This document shows positions 63,476 to 64,000 of a DNA stretch of 64,000 nucleotides, one piece after another. The notes under the pieces were generated by a model. It was not told where the DNA came from. It ran no database searches and saw only the letters and a program-made list of their open reading frames with translations. The stretch spans positions 62,001 to 126,000 of the forward strand of contig JAVBLJ010000020.1 in the NCBI GenBank assembly GCA_031553615.1, in the 5' to 3' direction. The translations under genes and the position numbers were made by a program. This stretch comes from WQXF01 sp031553615 (GTDB lineage Bacteria > Bacillota > Clostridia > Christensenellales > Aristaeellaceae). Position 1 is the first letter of the stretch; each line of letters opens with the position of its first letter.

Positions 63476-63958
63476 TCATCGCTGCTGACAAGCGGCGTAT
63501 ATCTCCGAGCGCAGCGCTTCCGGCACCAGCGGCGTGATGTCGCCGCCCAGCGCGGCGATTTCCCGCACGCTGCTGGAGCTGATGTAGGCATGCTGCGGTG
63601 AGGTCATCATAAACAGCGTTTCCACCGTGCTATCCATGCCCCGGTTGAGCTGCGCCATTTGGAATTCATACTCAAAATCGTTCGCGGCCCGCAGCCCGCG
63701 CACCACCACCTGAGCGCCGACCTGCACCGCGTATCGCACCAGCAGGCCCGAAAACTGCTCGACGCGCACGTTCGGCAGATCGCCGGTCACGCGGCGGATC
63801 ATCTCGACGCGCGCCGAGGGCGTGAACGTCTCTCGCTTGTTGGGGTTGACCAGCACCGCCACCACCAATTCATCGAACAGCAAGGACGCGCGGTGCACAA
63901 TGTCCAAATGGCCGTTGGTCAGGGGATCAAAGCTGCCCGGAAATACCGCTATCCGCAT
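63476..63958 (-). CDS. coaD: Phosphopantetheine adenylyltransferase
   Basis: A 160-residue nucleotidyltransferase (penultimate step of CoA synthesis). Nucleotide motif GSFDPLTNGHLDIV with the TxGH pattern, VVRGLRAANDFEYEFQMA and SSSSVREIA are complete. GGAGGAG upstream of the ATG at 63956-63958. Confidence 0.97.
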   Translation of the reverse strand: MRIAVFPGSFDPLTNGHLDIVHRASLLFDELVVAVLVNPNKRETFTPSARVEMIRRVTGDLPNVRVEQFSGLLVRYAVQVGAQVVVRGLRAANDFEYEFQMAQLNRGMDSTVETLFMMTSPQHAYISSSSVREIAALGGDITPLVPEALRSEIYAACQQR

Positions 63959-63961
63959 GGA

Positions 63962-64000
63962 CTATCTCCTCCGTACGTAAATCCTGGCGCAAATCCGTAC
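63962..64000 (-). CDS. Possible 3' end of an upstream gene (rsmD by context only)
   Basis: The minus strand from the window edge reads 12 codons (VRICARIYVRRR) and a TAG that ends 3 bp before the coaD ATG. rsmD precedes coaD in many Firmicutes, but this fragment is too short to prove it. Confidence 0.3.
   Translation of the reverse strand, partial: VRICARIYVRRR

Overview
The window reads as chromosomal DNA from a Gram-positive, endospore-forming Firmicute of the Clostridia type with high GC content. The evidence is a spoVD-like PBP, gerM and a small spoVM-like gene, a YtrA-type GntR regulator, PrpC/PrkC, RNase J, RqcH, FakA/Asp23, zinc-type L28, and a gene order very close to the Bacillus/Clostridium core. 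Placing it near the Christensenellales is only an impression from the high GC and accessory content. The sequence does not fix a genus.

Layout: 1-4466 is the head of the division/cell-wall (dcw) cluster on the minus strand (mraZ, ftsL-like, PASTA class B PBP, murE running off the edge). It lacks the rsmH gene that normally sits between mraZ and ftsL. 4467-13475 holds a metallophosphoesterase, a zinc-ribbon protein, two secreted proteins (a CAP-domain protein with a Cys-every-fifth-residue stretch and a 1405-aa fibronectin type III protein) and an acyltransferase-like protein. 13713-15716 is a YtrA-type regulator with an ABC transporter. 15813-18849 is the gerM, rph-rdgB (fused into one protein), ysnB-like group. 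19052-21273 carries rqcH and a DUF4180 gene on the plus strand. 21713-25755 is a pyrimidine operon pyrC-pyrF-pyrK-pyrD. 26161-29063 has a Cys-rich protein, a GH18 glycosidase and bioY under a BirA-type operator. 29092-34612 is a carbohydrate module (sugar isomerase, GH38 alpha-mannosidase, DUF4832 protein). 34654-39309 is RNase J, ylbF-like, mltG and a U32 protein. 39600-42230 is ppdK. 43155-59514 is the conserved priA-def-fmt-rsmB-rlmN-prpC-prkC-rsgA-rpe-(spoVM)-rpmB-asp23-fakA-recG region. 59765-62446 is a YfhO membrane protein, and 62565-64000 carries a copper-chaperone-like protein, a coiled-coil protein and coaD.

Most genes are housekeeping. The least expected items are: (i) two copies of a 162-bp palindromic miniature element lying directly at the 3' ends of two unrelated genes, one of which supplies the gene's stop codon; (ii) a second, unrelated palindromic and tandem-repeat block next to one copy; (iii) an RsmB methyltransferase with a roughly 200-residue extension built of twelve 13-residue repeats; (iv) an RNase PH-RdgB fusion; (v) a 26-codon spoVM-like gene at the syntenic position; and (vi) two secreted or coat-like proteins with periodic cysteines. 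Twelve promoters with 17-bp spacers can be read, several with operators (MraZ-box-like, GntR, BirA). No tRNA or rRNA genes, CRISPR array, prophage or transposase were seen.
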